Source of the DNA: Cyclobacterium salsum
GTDB taxonomy: Bacteria > Bacteroidota > Bacteroidia > Cytophagales > Cyclobacteriaceae
Reading direction: 5' to 3'
Length of the DNA stretch: 64,000 bases
Assembly (NCBI RefSeq): GCF_010119245.1
Contig: NZ_WNKG01000002.1
Span: 651,738-715,737, forward strand
The notes under the pieces are model-generated. The model saw nothing but the letters and a program-made list of their open reading frames with translations. It ran no database searches and was not told where the DNA came from. The translations under genes and the position numbers were made by a program. Each line of letters begins with the position of its first letter. The first letter of the stretch is position 1. Shown piece after piece: positions 8,793 through 17,335 of the stretch.

Positions 8793-10175
8793 ATGATAGC
8801 AATAGATTCTGAAATTCAAGCCCAAGATTTAAAAAAGAGACTGGAGCGGTTTTGGCAACTTTCTGCAGAGAAAATCAAAGCGATTGAAAAAGAATACCCC
8901 CAAAACCAGGGTTCACCGGTATTTACGGTAAATGGTAAATATACCACCCGGGGTTGGACAGAATGGACACAGGGCTTTCAATTTGGTTCTTCCATCTTGC
9001 AGTTCGATGCTACCGGGGAGATGGATTTTTTGGAAAAGGGTAAAATGAAGACCCTGCAACTGATGGCTCCCCATATCAGTCATACCGGTGTCCATGATCA
9101 CGGCTTCAATAATGTAAGTACCTATGGCAACCTGCTGCGGTTAATGATGGAGGAAAAAATCCCCTACAATGAGTGGGAGAAGAATTTTTATGAATTAGCC
9201 CTGAAAATTTCTGGGGCAGTTCAAGCCAGCCGATGGACTCCTATTAAGGATGGAGGATTTATTCACTCCTTTAACGGTCCGCATTCACTTTTTGTAGATA
9301 CCATCCGAACCGTCCGGATTTTGATGCTTAGCTATAGTCTGGGGCATGTACTGCAGGAGGAAAACGATAAGAAGGTAAATTTACTTGTCAGAGGACTACA
9401 ACATGCCAAGGCCACGGCGGACTATTCGGTGTATTATGGAGAGGGTAGGGACCGGTACGATGTATGGGGCCGCACGGCGCACGAAAGTGTCTTCAATACG
9501 CGAGATGGCAATTACCGCTGCCCTAATACCCAGCAGGGATATACGGGGTTTTCTACCTGGACCAGGGGATTGGCCTGGGCTATGTGTGGTTTCGCAGAAG
9601 AATTGGAATACATAGACAATTTATCAGATGAATCCTTAAAGGCATATGGGTCACCGGTGGAGATTGAAGCATTTTTGTTAAAAGCTGCCACAGCTAGTTG
9701 TGATTTCTATATTGATCATACGCCAATAGACGGGGTACCCTATTGGGATACCGGGGCACCAAACCTGCATAAATTGGGAGATTACCTATCTAAGCCTGCA
9801 GATCCCTACAATGCGTATGAGCCGGTGGACAGCACGGCTGCAGCGATAGGTGCCCAGGGATTACTGCGATTGGGTCATTACCTGCAACGTAAGGGACAAA
9901 CAGAGAAAGCCAAAAAATACTGGCAGGCAGGACTTACCGTCCTCCGCACCTTGCTGGAAGAACCTTACTTAAGTACGGACGAAAAACACCAGGGCATTTT
10001 ATTGCATTCCATTTATCACCAGCCCAACGGTTGGGACAATGTGCCGAAAGGACAGAAAATTGCCTGCAATGAATCCAGCATGTGGGGAGATTATCACGCA
10101 AGGGAACTAGCCTTGTATGTTCAGCGAATCATTGATAAGGATCCTTATTATACGTTTTTTAATTGTCTATCATGA
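8793..10175 (+). CDS. glycoside hydrolase family 88-like unsaturated glucuronyl hydrolase
   Basis: A 460-residue cytoplasmic protein (no signal peptide) with the (alpha/alpha)6-barrel signatures of GH88: HDHGFNNVSTYGNLLRL (counterpart of the HDLGF motif), FSTWTRGLAWAMCGFAEE (counterpart of WARGQAW) and PVDSTAAAIGAQGLLRL (counterpart of DSSAAAI). By family knowledge these enzymes hydrate the vinyl ether of 4,5-unsaturated uronic acids released by polysaccharide lyases, freeing the uronate from an oligosaccharide. It is the first gene of a four-gene operon and overlaps the next gene by 4 bp (ATGA). The exact substrate (glycosaminoglycan, ulvan or other) is open. Confidence 0.82.
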   Translation: MIAIDSEIQAQDLKKRLERFWQLSAEKIKAIEKEYPQNQGSPVFTVNGKYTTRGWTEWTQGFQFGSSILQFDATGEMDFLEKGKMKTLQLMAPHISHTGVHDHGFNNVSTYGNLLRLMMEEKIPYNEWEKNFYELALKISGAVQASRWTPIKDGGFIHSFNGPHSLFVDTIRTVRILMLSYSLGHVLQEENDKKVNLLVRGLQHAKATADYSVYYGEGRDRYDVWGRTAHESVFNTRDGNYRCPNTQQGYTGFSTWTRGLAWAMCGFAEELEYIDNLSDESLKAYGSPVEIEAFLLKAATASCDFYIDHTPIDGVPYWDTGAPNLHKLGDYLSKPADPYNAYEPVDSTAAAIGAQGLLRLGHYLQRKGQTEKAKKYWQAGLTVLRTLLEEPYLSTDEKHQGILLHSIYHQPNGWDNVPKGQKIACNESSMWGDYHARELALYVQRIIDKDPYYTFFNCLS

Positions 10176-11002
10176 GTATACAACCCATCAAAGATTTAAG
10201 CAGGCTTTGCGTTCATACCATCACTACCAAACATTGGAGTCTGGAGGAGGCGGCGGAGAATTATGAAATGGCAGGAGTCAAAGGGATTTCTGTATGGAGA
10301 CAATATTTAGGTGGCCGGGATATCAAAGCTGCCGGCGACCGGCTCCGAAGTCATGGGCTGGAAATTGTTTCCCTGGTTAGGGGAGGCTTCTTTCCCTCCG
10401 TTTCGGCGAAGGACAGGGACCTGGCCATTCAGGATAACCTCAAAGCAATTGACGAAGCGGCAGCGCTAGGGGCTCCCATGATCGTTTTGGTTTGTGGTGC
10501 CGACCCGGGACAATCGTTGGAAACCTCCAGAGAGCAGATCCGGGAGGGCATTGAAAAAGTATTGCCTCATGCCATGCAAAATGAAGTCAAATTGGCGATC
10601 GAACCATTGCATCCGATGTATGCAGACACCCGTTCGGCAGTTAATACCCTGCGTCAGGCCAATGAAATGGCGGAGGCGATCGGTTCGGACCATGTGGGTG
10701 TAGCAGCGGACGTGTACCATTTGTGGTGGGATCCCGATCTTAAAGAAGAACTTCTCCGTTGTGGCAGCCAGGGAAACCTTTTCGCTTTTCATATCTGTGA
10801 CTGGATGAGTCCTACGGTAGACTTTCTCAATGACCGTGGATTGATGGGAGAGGGCTGTATCGATATCCCTACGATTCGCGGATGGGCTGAAGAGGCCGGT
10901 TTTTCCGGATTTAATGAAGTGGAAATCTTTTCGGACCGTCACTGGGCCCGAGACCAAAAGGAGTTTTTAAACGATATTGTAAAAAGTTATTATCATTGCT
11001 AG
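10172..11002 (+). CDS. sugar phosphate isomerase/epimerase family TIM-barrel protein
   Basis: A ~276-residue xylose-isomerase-like TIM barrel. The start at ATG 10172 overlaps the upstream stop as ATGA; the TTG at 10163 is less likely. Metal-ligand candidates are visible as E in KLAIEPLHPMY, D in VGVAADVYHLWW, H in AFHICDWM and E in FNEVEIFS. Such proteins isomerise or epimerise keto- or aldo-sugars, often next to Gfo/Idh/MocA dehydrogenases as here. It is probably one step in converting the sugar released by the GH88 enzyme. Confidence 0.85.
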   Translation: MSIQPIKDLSRLCVHTITTKHWSLEEAAENYEMAGVKGISVWRQYLGGRDIKAAGDRLRSHGLEIVSLVRGGFFPSVSAKDRDLAIQDNLKAIDEAAALGAPMIVLVCGADPGQSLETSREQIREGIEKVLPHAMQNEVKLAIEPLHPMYADTRSAVNTLRQANEMAEAIGSDHVGVAADVYHLWWDPDLKEELLRCGSQGNLFAFHICDWMSPTVDFLNDRGLMGEGCIDIPTIRGWAEEAGFSGFNEVEIFSDRHWARDQKEFLNDIVKSYYHC

Positions 11003-11018
11003 TAAAATAGGAATACAT

Positions 11019-12161
11019 ATGGAACATAAAGTAGGAATCATTATGAATGGTGTCACGGGTAGGATGGGCACCAACCAGCATTTGATGCGTAGCATCGTGG
11101 AAATTATCGATCAAGGAGGTGTCAAACTCGCAAATGGGGATACCATTATGCCTGACCCGGTGCTGGTGGGAAGAAATGAGGCCAAGTTGCAGGCACTCAG
11201 CAAAAGGTCCGGGGTGAAAAAGTATACCACCGACCTGGATGCGGTCATGCAGGACTCGCAGTACAGTATTTATTTTGATGCCCAGACCACCGGGCGAAGG
11301 GCGGATGCCGTCAAACAGGCAGTGAAAGCCGGGAAGCACATCTACTGTGAAAAGCCGGTAGCGGTCGATACTGACACCGCACTGGAACTTTATGAAATTT
11401 GCAATAAAGCCGGAGTGAAAAATGGGGTGGTTCAGGATAAATTGTGGCTGCCCGGCCTCCGTAAGTTGAAGCGTTTGATTGAGAACGATTTCTTTGGAGA
11501 GATTCTTTCTGTAAGAGGAGAGTTTGGATATTGGGTCTTTGAAGGCCACACGGTACCCGCACAACGTCCATCCTGGAACTACCGGAAAGAAGACGATGGC
11601 GGTATCATCGTGGACATGCTTTGCCATTGGCGCTATGTATTGGACAATATATTTGGAAAGGTAAAAGCTGTATCCTGTACAGGAGCAACGCATATTAAGG
11701 AACGGGTAGACGAACAAGGTAAACCCTATACCTGTACGGCGGATGATGCTGCTTACGCCACCTTTGAATTAGAAGGAGACATTATCGCCCATTTTAACTC
11801 CTCCTGGACGGTACGTGTCAGGAGAGATGATTTGTTGACCGTTCAGGTGGATGGCACCAAGGGATCGGCAGTAGCCGGGTTGAGAGAATGCTACATTCAA
11901 CATTATGGCAACACCCCCAAGCCGGTTTGGAATCCGGATATCGTGCAGCCAATTGACTTCTATGAAGGTTGGTCGAAGGTACCTGAGCAAGAACCCATGG
12001 ACAACGCTTTCAAGGTGCAGTGGGAGTTGTTTTTAAAACATGTTGTTGCTGATGAGCCCTTTCCCTGGGATATGAAAGCCGGTGCCAGGGGAGTACAGTT
12101 GGCTGAGAAAGGGCTGGAGAGCTGGGCTAAAAGAGCCTGGGTTGATATTCCCGAACTTTAA
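11019..12161 (+). CDS. Gfo/Idh/MocA family oxidoreductase
   Basis: A 380-residue NAD(P)-dependent dehydrogenase with an N-terminal Rossmann motif (GVTGRMG, residues ~9-15) and the catalytic-type EKPV lysine (YCEKPVAVD). The C-terminal alpha/beta domain is of the GFO_IDH_MocA type. It begins 16 bases after the epimerase stop and is followed 6 bases later by the SDR gene, so it is clearly in the same operon. It likely oxidises or reduces a sugar acid intermediate; the substrate cannot be inferred. Confidence 0.9.
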   Translation: MEHKVGIIMNGVTGRMGTNQHLMRSIVEIIDQGGVKLANGDTIMPDPVLVGRNEAKLQALSKRSGVKKYTTDLDAVMQDSQYSIYFDAQTTGRRADAVKQAVKAGKHIYCEKPVAVDTDTALELYEICNKAGVKNGVVQDKLWLPGLRKLKRLIENDFFGEILSVRGEFGYWVFEGHTVPAQRPSWNYRKEDDGGIIVDMLCHWRYVLDNIFGKVKAVSCTGATHIKERVDEQGKPYTCTADDAAYATFELEGDIIAHFNSSWTVRVRRDDLLTVQVDGTKGSAVAGLRECYIQHYGNTPKPVWNPDIVQPIDFYEGWSKVPEQEPMDNAFKVQWELFLKHVVADEPFPWDMKAGARGVQLAEKGLESWAKRAWVDIPEL

Positions 12162-12167
12162 GAATAT

Positions 12168-12944
12168 ATGACTATGAAAAATGTAGCACTGGTTACCGGA
12201 GGATCAAGAGGCATCGGCCTGGGAATTGCCAGGTGCCTGGCGAAAGAAGGATATGATCTGGCGATCAACGGTATGCGGAAAGAGGAAGATACCGCAGACA
12301 GCCTGAATGAGTTAAGGGAGATGGGGGCAGAAGTGCTGTATTGCAGAGGAGATGTAGGAAGTGCTTCCGACAGGCAGGGAATTATGGATTCCATAGAAAC
12401 TCATTTTGGAAGGCTACATGTGTTGGTAAACAACGCCGGAGTGGCTCCTAAAGAGCGAAAGGATATTTTGGAGGCTTCTGAAGAAAGTTTCGACTATGTC
12501 TTGAAAACGAATTTGCATTCTGCCTATTTCCTTTCGCAGTTGGCCGCGAATCGGATGATTGCTCAGAAAAAGGAGAATCCGGACTTTAAAGGTTCCATCA
12601 TAAACGTATCCTCCATTTCTGCCACGGTGGCTTCAGTGAATCGGGGAGAATATTGTATCGCAAAGGCCGGTATGAGTATGGCTACTCAGCTCTTTGCCGT
12701 GCGCCTTGGAGAATTCAATATTCCGGTATTTGAAGTCCGACCGGGAATCATCGCGACGGATATGACTTCCGGAGTACAAGAAAAGTACGACAAACTTCTT
12801 GCTGAGGGGCTTTGTGTGCAGGCCAGGTGGGGCTTGCCAGAGGATGTGGGCCTGGCGGTGGCTGCCCTGGCCAAAGGGGATTTCCCCTATTCCACAGGCC
12901 AGGTGATCATGGTTGACGGTGGCCTGACCATCCCCAGATTATAA
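12168..12944 (+). CDS. short-chain dehydrogenase/reductase (3-ketoacyl-ACP reductase-like)
   Basis: A 258-residue classical SDR. It has TGGSRGIGLGIA (cofactor loop), NNAGVAPK, the catalytic S in NVSSISA and YCIAKAG (YxxxK). GIIATDMTSG and GQVIMVDGGL close the fold. Although such proteins are often auto-named FabG-like, its position as last gene of the GH88 operon argues for a sugar or uronate oxidoreductase. A strong hairpin terminator follows. Confidence 0.9.
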   Translation: MTMKNVALVTGGSRGIGLGIARCLAKEGYDLAINGMRKEEDTADSLNELREMGAEVLYCRGDVGSASDRQGIMDSIETHFGRLHVLVNNAGVAPKERKDILEASEESFDYVLKTNLHSAYFLSQLAANRMIAQKKENPDFKGSIINVSSISATVASVNRGEYCIAKAGMSMATQLFAVRLGEFNIPVFEVRPGIIATDMTSGVQEKYDKLLAEGLCVQARWGLPEDVGLAVAALAKGDFPYSTGQVIMVDGGLTIPRL

Positions 12945-12948
12945 TAGC

Positions 12949-12991
12949 CAGGCAATTGGCAGTGGCTTGCTTGCTGCCAATTGCCTGTTTT
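12949..12991 (+). terminator. Rho-independent terminator after the GH88 operon
   Basis: A perfect 14-bp stem CAGGCAATTGGCAG / CTGCCAATTGCCTG with an 11-nt loop is followed by TTTTAATAAA. It separates the enzyme operon from the transporter operon. Confidence 0.9.
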
Positions 12992-13059
12992 AATAAATTT
13001 TCGTACTATTTCAGTCAACAATTGTATATTGTCAATTAAAAGACCTAAACCCAATTCAA

Positions 13060-13287
13060 ATGGAAAAAAAGAGACTCTATTGGAAAATATGTTGCATCGC
13101 TGCGATTTTCCTGTGCATCCTTACCTTTACGCCTTTGGTCATACCGCAGGGAATTGCCACGCCTGAATTAGCTGGCGTACCCTACAGTTTATGGACCAGT
13201 TTTATTATCACGGTACTTTTGGTTGTCCTTACCTACATCGGTACGCGGGTACATCCAGGTATGCAAAATGAGGAGGAGGACGTATGA
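13060..13287 (+). CDS. DUF3311-like small membrane protein, symporter partner
   Basis: A 75-residue protein with two predicted membrane spans (residues ~8-28 and ~43-62) and an acidic tail. It overlaps the symporter gene by 4 bp (ATGA). Small two-TM proteins of the DUF3311/YhdT kind regularly precede sodium:solute symporters such as the pantothenate permease, and this is the same arrangement. Probably an accessory subunit. Confidence 0.7.
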   Translation: MEKKRLYWKICCIAAIFLCILTFTPLVIPQGIATPELAGVPYSLWTSFIITVLLVVLTYIGTRVHPGMQNEEEDV

Positions 13288-14705
13288 TATTCTGGGTATG
13301 GGTATTTGGCCTCATCTATGCAGGCCTTTTGGTTTTCGCTTCTTTAAAATCCTATAAGAAAAACAGATCCTCCGAAGAGTTTATGATGGCGGGGTCTAAT
13401 ATAGGATTGACCCTTGGTGTACTGACCTTTGCGGCAGCACTTTTCAGTACCTTTACTTTTTTAGGCATGCCGGATTTCTTCCGGATCAATGGGGTAGGGG
13501 CCTGGATATTTCTGGCCGTATCCGATGGTGCCATGGTATTTTTACTCTTATGGTTCGGATACCATATCCGGAATAAGGTTAAAGGCATGGAGTTTAGAGG
13601 GGTTTCAGGCTTGATCACCAGGTGCTATGAAAACAAGCTTGCCGGATACGTATTCTTTCTCAGCGCATTTTTATTTCTGATTCCGTATGTGGGCATACAG
13701 ATACAAGGCATTGCGATCTTTATGGATGCGGCTTTTCCCGGTTCCTTTCCAGCCTGGGGTTGGTCAGCCGGTATTGTTTTGATCATGTTGATATACAGTG
13801 AAATCGGTGGTCTGAAAGCAATCATTTTTAGCGATGCCATTCAGGGATTACTCTTATTGGTAGTTATCTGGATTATCGGATGGGCTTGTCTCAATCATTT
13901 TGGCGGGATTGGCCCCATGTTCGATAAAATTGGCACCGTACAGGAAGACCTGTTATCCACTCCCGGACCTCAAGGGCTGTTGACGCCTCAATTTTTGATT
14001 GCTTCCCTGATAGCCATTTTGATGATTCCCGTTACGCAACCTCAATTTACGACGCGGATTGTGGTGATGAAAAGCATGAAGACCATGCAGCTTATGGCGG
14101 TATCGCTGGGTGCCTTTGCCATTTTGGTTATTTTACCGACTATTTTCATAGGAATGTATGGCGCGGATTTGTACTCGGAGTATGGAAGAGACGAATTCTT
14201 TGCCAATGCCTTTCTTTATGACCAACCGGATGCCGTCGCGGCCCTCGCCATCATCGGTTTGATTGCCGCAGGATTGTCCACCACCAATGCGCAAATATTT
14301 GCGTTGGGTTCGGAATTAAGAGGCTTGCTGCGTGGAAATGAAAAAAGCATCATGCGGAATACGAAGATTGGCATTTTCGTTTTTTCCGTCATCGCTTTCT
14401 TTTTTTCCATTATTGTTTTTGACCAATTAGTGTTACTGGCCCGGGTAAGTTTTGCCGGGACAGGTATCATGGGGCCCATGATCATCCTGGGGATCCTCAG
14501 TGATCGAAAAGTTTCTCCGGCCATTATTTACCTTTCGCTTGTAGGATTAATAGTTTTCCTAAGTTCGTTGGCAGGTTTTATTCCTGATATGTATTTCGGC
14601 TTGAGGTTGGACTTGATACTGTTTATAATACTTGGTCTGGTGGCCGTTATCAGTCATCTTACCGGGAAAAAACTGCAATTGATTTCTCCTGAAACAGATC
14701 AGTAA
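13284..14705 (+). CDS. sodium:solute symporter family (SSS/SLC5) transporter
   Basis: A 473-residue polytopic protein with about 13 membrane segments. SSS features include KNRSSEEFMMAGSNIGLTLG near the N terminus, GLIAAGLSTTNAQIFALGSEL in the TM8 region (the Na2-site S/T segment) and the neighbouring polar residues. It likely imports the sugar or sugar acid metabolised by the adjacent enzymes, energised by Na+. It is translationally coupled to the small upstream protein and followed 21 bases later by the nagA-like gene. Confidence 0.9.
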   Translation: MIFWVWVFGLIYAGLLVFASLKSYKKNRSSEEFMMAGSNIGLTLGVLTFAAALFSTFTFLGMPDFFRINGVGAWIFLAVSDGAMVFLLLWFGYHIRNKVKGMEFRGVSGLITRCYENKLAGYVFFLSAFLFLIPYVGIQIQGIAIFMDAAFPGSFPAWGWSAGIVLIMLIYSEIGGLKAIIFSDAIQGLLLLVVIWIIGWACLNHFGGIGPMFDKIGTVQEDLLSTPGPQGLLTPQFLIASLIAILMIPVTQPQFTTRIVVMKSMKTMQLMAVSLGAFAILVILPTIFIGMYGADLYSEYGRDEFFANAFLYDQPDAVAALAIIGLIAAGLSTTNAQIFALGSELRGLLRGNEKSIMRNTKIGIFVFSVIAFFFSIIVFDQLVLLARVSFAGTGIMGPMIILGILSDRKVSPAIIYLSLVGLIVFLSSLAGFIPDMYFGLRLDLILFIILGLVAVISHLTGKKLQLISPETDQ

Positions 14706-14726
14706 GTTGATATTGAAATAAAGCGG

Positions 14727-15935
14727 ATGCAAACTGGATTCCTTCAAATAGTCAATGGCAATGTAATCACCCCATTTGCCATACACTATCAAGCCTCTGT
14801 GCTGGTAAAAAACGGACGTATTGAGGGTGTTTTTCCCGATAACCATTCGCTTCCGGAGGTAGAAACGATTGATGCCCGGGGGAGATTCGTTTCTCCCGGG
14901 TTTATTGACTTGCACGTGCATGGAGGGGGAGGGCATGATTTTATGGACGGCGATCTGGAAGGGTTTTTGGAAATTGCCCGTATGCATGCGAGGCATGGGA
15001 CCACGTCTATGGTCCCTACTTCACTCACCAGCACCCGGGAGCAGTTATTGGCATTGCTTAGTACCTATGAGAAAGCAAATCAGGCAAATGACCGGGGGGC
15101 AGTGTTTTTAGGGATGCACCTGGAGGGTCCCTACTTTGCCATGAACCAGCGGGGTGCCCAGGATCCGCGATACATTCGGGATCCCGATCCGGAGGAGTAC
15201 GAGGAAATTTTACATTATTCCCATCTTATTGCACGATGGAGTGCCGCTCCGGAAAGAAAAGGAGCCTTGGAATTTGGGAGAAGGCTGCGGGAAAAAGGCG
15301 TTTTAGCGGCCATGGCGCATACGGATGCCATATACGAGGAAGTCCTTGCCGCTGTCGAAGCGGGTTACACCCTTTCAACGCATTTGTACTCCGGGATGTC
15401 TGGCGTTACCCGAAAAAATGCCTTTCGATATGCCGGGGTGATTGAAAGCAGCTTGCTTTTAGAAGCGCTGGACGTAGAAATTATCGCAGACGGGATCCAC
15501 CTGCCTGCTCCCTTGTTAAAACTTATTTACAAAATAAAAGGTCCTGACAAGATTGCATTGATTACCGATGCCATGCGGGGTGCAGGGATGCCGGAAGGTG
15601 AAAGCATGCTCGGTCACAAAGAAGATGGATTGAAAGTGATTATAGAAGACGATGTGGCCAAGTTGCCGGATCGAAGTTCCTTTGCTGGAAGTGTGGCCAC
15701 AACGGACCGATTGGTCCGAACGATGCTTCGACAGGCAGATGTGCCAATGTTGGAGGCGGTGAAAATGATAAGCCTAACACCTGCTCGGATTATGGGGATT
15801 GAAAATAAAAAAGGCGCCATTCAGGAAGGAATGGACGCCGATTTGCTTTTGTTTGATTCCAATATCATGGTAAGTATGACCATGGTGGAGGGAAAAGTTA
15901 TCCATCGCACGGATACGGAAGCGATTAGTCAATAG
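14727..15935 (+). CDS. nagA: N-acetylglucosamine-6-phosphate deacetylase-like amidohydrolase
   Basis: A 402-residue amidohydrolase. Metal and catalytic motifs are H63-x-H65 in DLHVHGGGG, E in GMHLEGPYF, H in AMAHTDA, H in STHLYSGMSG and the catalytic D in LITDAMRG. NagA removes acetate from GlcNAc-6-phosphate. Placement with a symporter and a glucuronyl hydrolase suggests handling of an amino sugar from a uronate/hexosamine polysaccharide, but no kinase or NagB is nearby. Its last 11 bases overlap the convergent Gfo/Idh/MocA gene. Confidence 0.88.
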   Translation: MQTGFLQIVNGNVITPFAIHYQASVLVKNGRIEGVFPDNHSLPEVETIDARGRFVSPGFIDLHVHGGGGHDFMDGDLEGFLEIARMHARHGTTSMVPTSLTSTREQLLALLSTYEKANQANDRGAVFLGMHLEGPYFAMNQRGAQDPRYIRDPDPEEYEEILHYSHLIARWSAAPERKGALEFGRRLREKGVLAAMAHTDAIYEEVLAAVEAGYTLSTHLYSGMSGVTRKNAFRYAGVIESSLLLEALDVEIIADGIHLPAPLLKLIYKIKGPDKIALITDAMRGAGMPEGESMLGHKEDGLKVIIEDDVAKLPDRSSFAGSVATTDRLVRTMLRQADVPMLEAVKMISLTPARIMGIENKKGAIQEGMDADLLLFDSNIMVSMTMVEGKVIHRTDTEAISQ

Positions 15936-16926
15936 CGACCCATTTTTCGTATTGATCTGACTCAAATATGGCCTGAAGCACACGGGTGTTTGCCCGGGCA
16001 TTTTCCAGGGAAACGGGAACCGCTGTATTTTCCAGTATGGCTCGGGAAAAGTCATCCGCCTGAGCCGTATATTGATTGCTGGCAGGTAACACAATTCGCT
16101 CAGGATTGGGGTTCAGAAAATTGCCATCGTGAATAAACAATTCATTGCCCTGGTCTGCAGGTGCATTGAATGGTATCCGGACCTCCATTATTTTTTCCTC
16201 CCCGTAGAAAAGCATGCGCTGGTAAGGCGTAAGCTGGGTGCTGACGGTGAAAGTCATCTGAATTTCATGGTAATCGATCAGAACGGATCCGAGTTTATCT
16301 GTTCTGAATCGGGGGTCGTATTCCAGCATGGATACCAGCCTTCCAGGCTCCTTTTCCAAAACGAAACGGGAAGTAAATACCGGGTAGCAGCCAATATCCC
16401 AGATGCCTCCGCCGCCTTTTTCCTGTATGTTACGGATATTATCCTCCTGAAGGTTGAAATAGCTAAAAAATCCGTGAACGGCCTTTAGTTTTCCGAGATA
16501 CCCTTTTCGTACCAATTCCCTTGCTTTGATCCATTGAGGATTGGAGGCGACCATAAACGCTTCCCCTACTTTTACGCCTTGTTTATCCCGAGCGCTGATG
16601 AGTTCATCGATTTCTTCTGCATCCAGGGCCAGTGGCTTTTCACAAAGAACGTGCTTGCCGGCATTGATGCATTGGAGGGTGTAGGGTACGTGGAGGTCAT
16701 TGGGAAGCGGGTTGTATATGACATCAATATCGGGATCCTGGATCAATTCCTCATAGGATCCGTAAATTTTGGGAATTCCCAGCTCATTGGCCACGGACCT
16801 GGCTCTTTCCGGGTCTCTGGATGCCAGTCCGTAAATTTCGTAGAGATCACTGTTTTGCATGGCGGGGATCACTTTTTCCCGGGCTATTTTCGCAGCGCCT
16901 AAAACGCCCCATTTAAGTTTTTTCAT
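15925..16926 (-). CDS. Gfo/Idh/MocA family oxidoreductase (cytoplasmic)
   Basis: A 333-residue dehydrogenase with Rossmann motif GVLGAAKIARE (residues ~7-17) and the EKPLAL lysine motif (CEKPLALDAEE). WDIGCYPVFTSRFVL is typical of the trans-dihydrodiol dehydrogenase/glucose-fructose oxidoreductase branch. No signal peptide. It converges on and overlaps nagA by 11 bp. Confidence 0.9.
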   Translation of the reverse strand: MKKLKWGVLGAAKIAREKVIPAMQNSDLYEIYGLASRDPERARSVANELGIPKIYGSYEELIQDPDIDVIYNPLPNDLHVPYTLQCINAGKHVLCEKPLALDAEEIDELISARDKQGVKVGEAFMVASNPQWIKARELVRKGYLGKLKAVHGFFSYFNLQEDNIRNIQEKGGGGIWDIGCYPVFTSRFVLEKEPGRLVSMLEYDPRFRTDKLGSVLIDYHEIQMTFTVSTQLTPYQRMLFYGEEKIMEVRIPFNAPADQGNELFIHDGNFLNPNPERIVLPASNQYTAQADDFSRAILENTAVPVSLENARANTRVLQAIFESDQYEKWVAID

Positions 16927-17335
16927 GGAGATGGTTAAATTGGTGAAAAAAGACTGCCGTCAACTTTTGGCGGCAGGAAATTATTGGAAAAAGCAATTTA
17001 AGAGTAATGTCGACCAATCCAAACCCGCATGGCCCCAATCAATGTATAATCATTATAAATTAGAACGAAAGCGGAACACCGTGACCTGGATGAGTTTAAG
17101 AATATAATTTGAAATATATAAAATAACGGAATTTTATTCCTTTGGAATTAGATTTATATATTATTAACCCTATAAAATGATTTTTTCTTTTTATAGGGTA
17201 ACCGCCTGTATTTTTCTGTATGAAAGTTAATAGTTGTCAATTTCTTAATTTTTATTTATAATGCAATCGATTGCGCAAAAAGCAATAACACAGAGCTAGT
17301 AGGCTCTTAAAACAAACCTTAACCAATTATTAGCC
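16927..17335. other. intergenic region, AT-rich, holds a LacI-type palindrome
   Basis: 409 bases between the divergent Gfo/Idh/MocA genes. It is strongly AT-rich from ~17100. The only clear structure is the operator-like palindrome described separately. No conserved ORF is seen. Confidence 0.6.
17263..17274. promoter_or_regulatory. LacI/GalR-type operator palindrome
   Basis: GCAATCGATTGC is a perfect 12-bp palindrome with central CG, as in LacI-family operators. It sits ~65 bases upstream of the exported Gfo/Idh/MocA gene at 17336. No LacI-family gene is in the window, so the regulator would be elsewhere. Confidence 0.5.

Noticed and set aside
10466..11717. Long minus-strand ORFs opposite the epimerase and Gfo/Idh/MocA genes
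   Set aside because: They are antisense to well-supported genes and have unlikely residue composition.
13010..13050. Operator-like TTGACAATATACAATTGTTGAC region before the DUF3311 gene
   Set aside because: The symmetry is incomplete and AT-rich; it probably contains the promoter but no definable operator.
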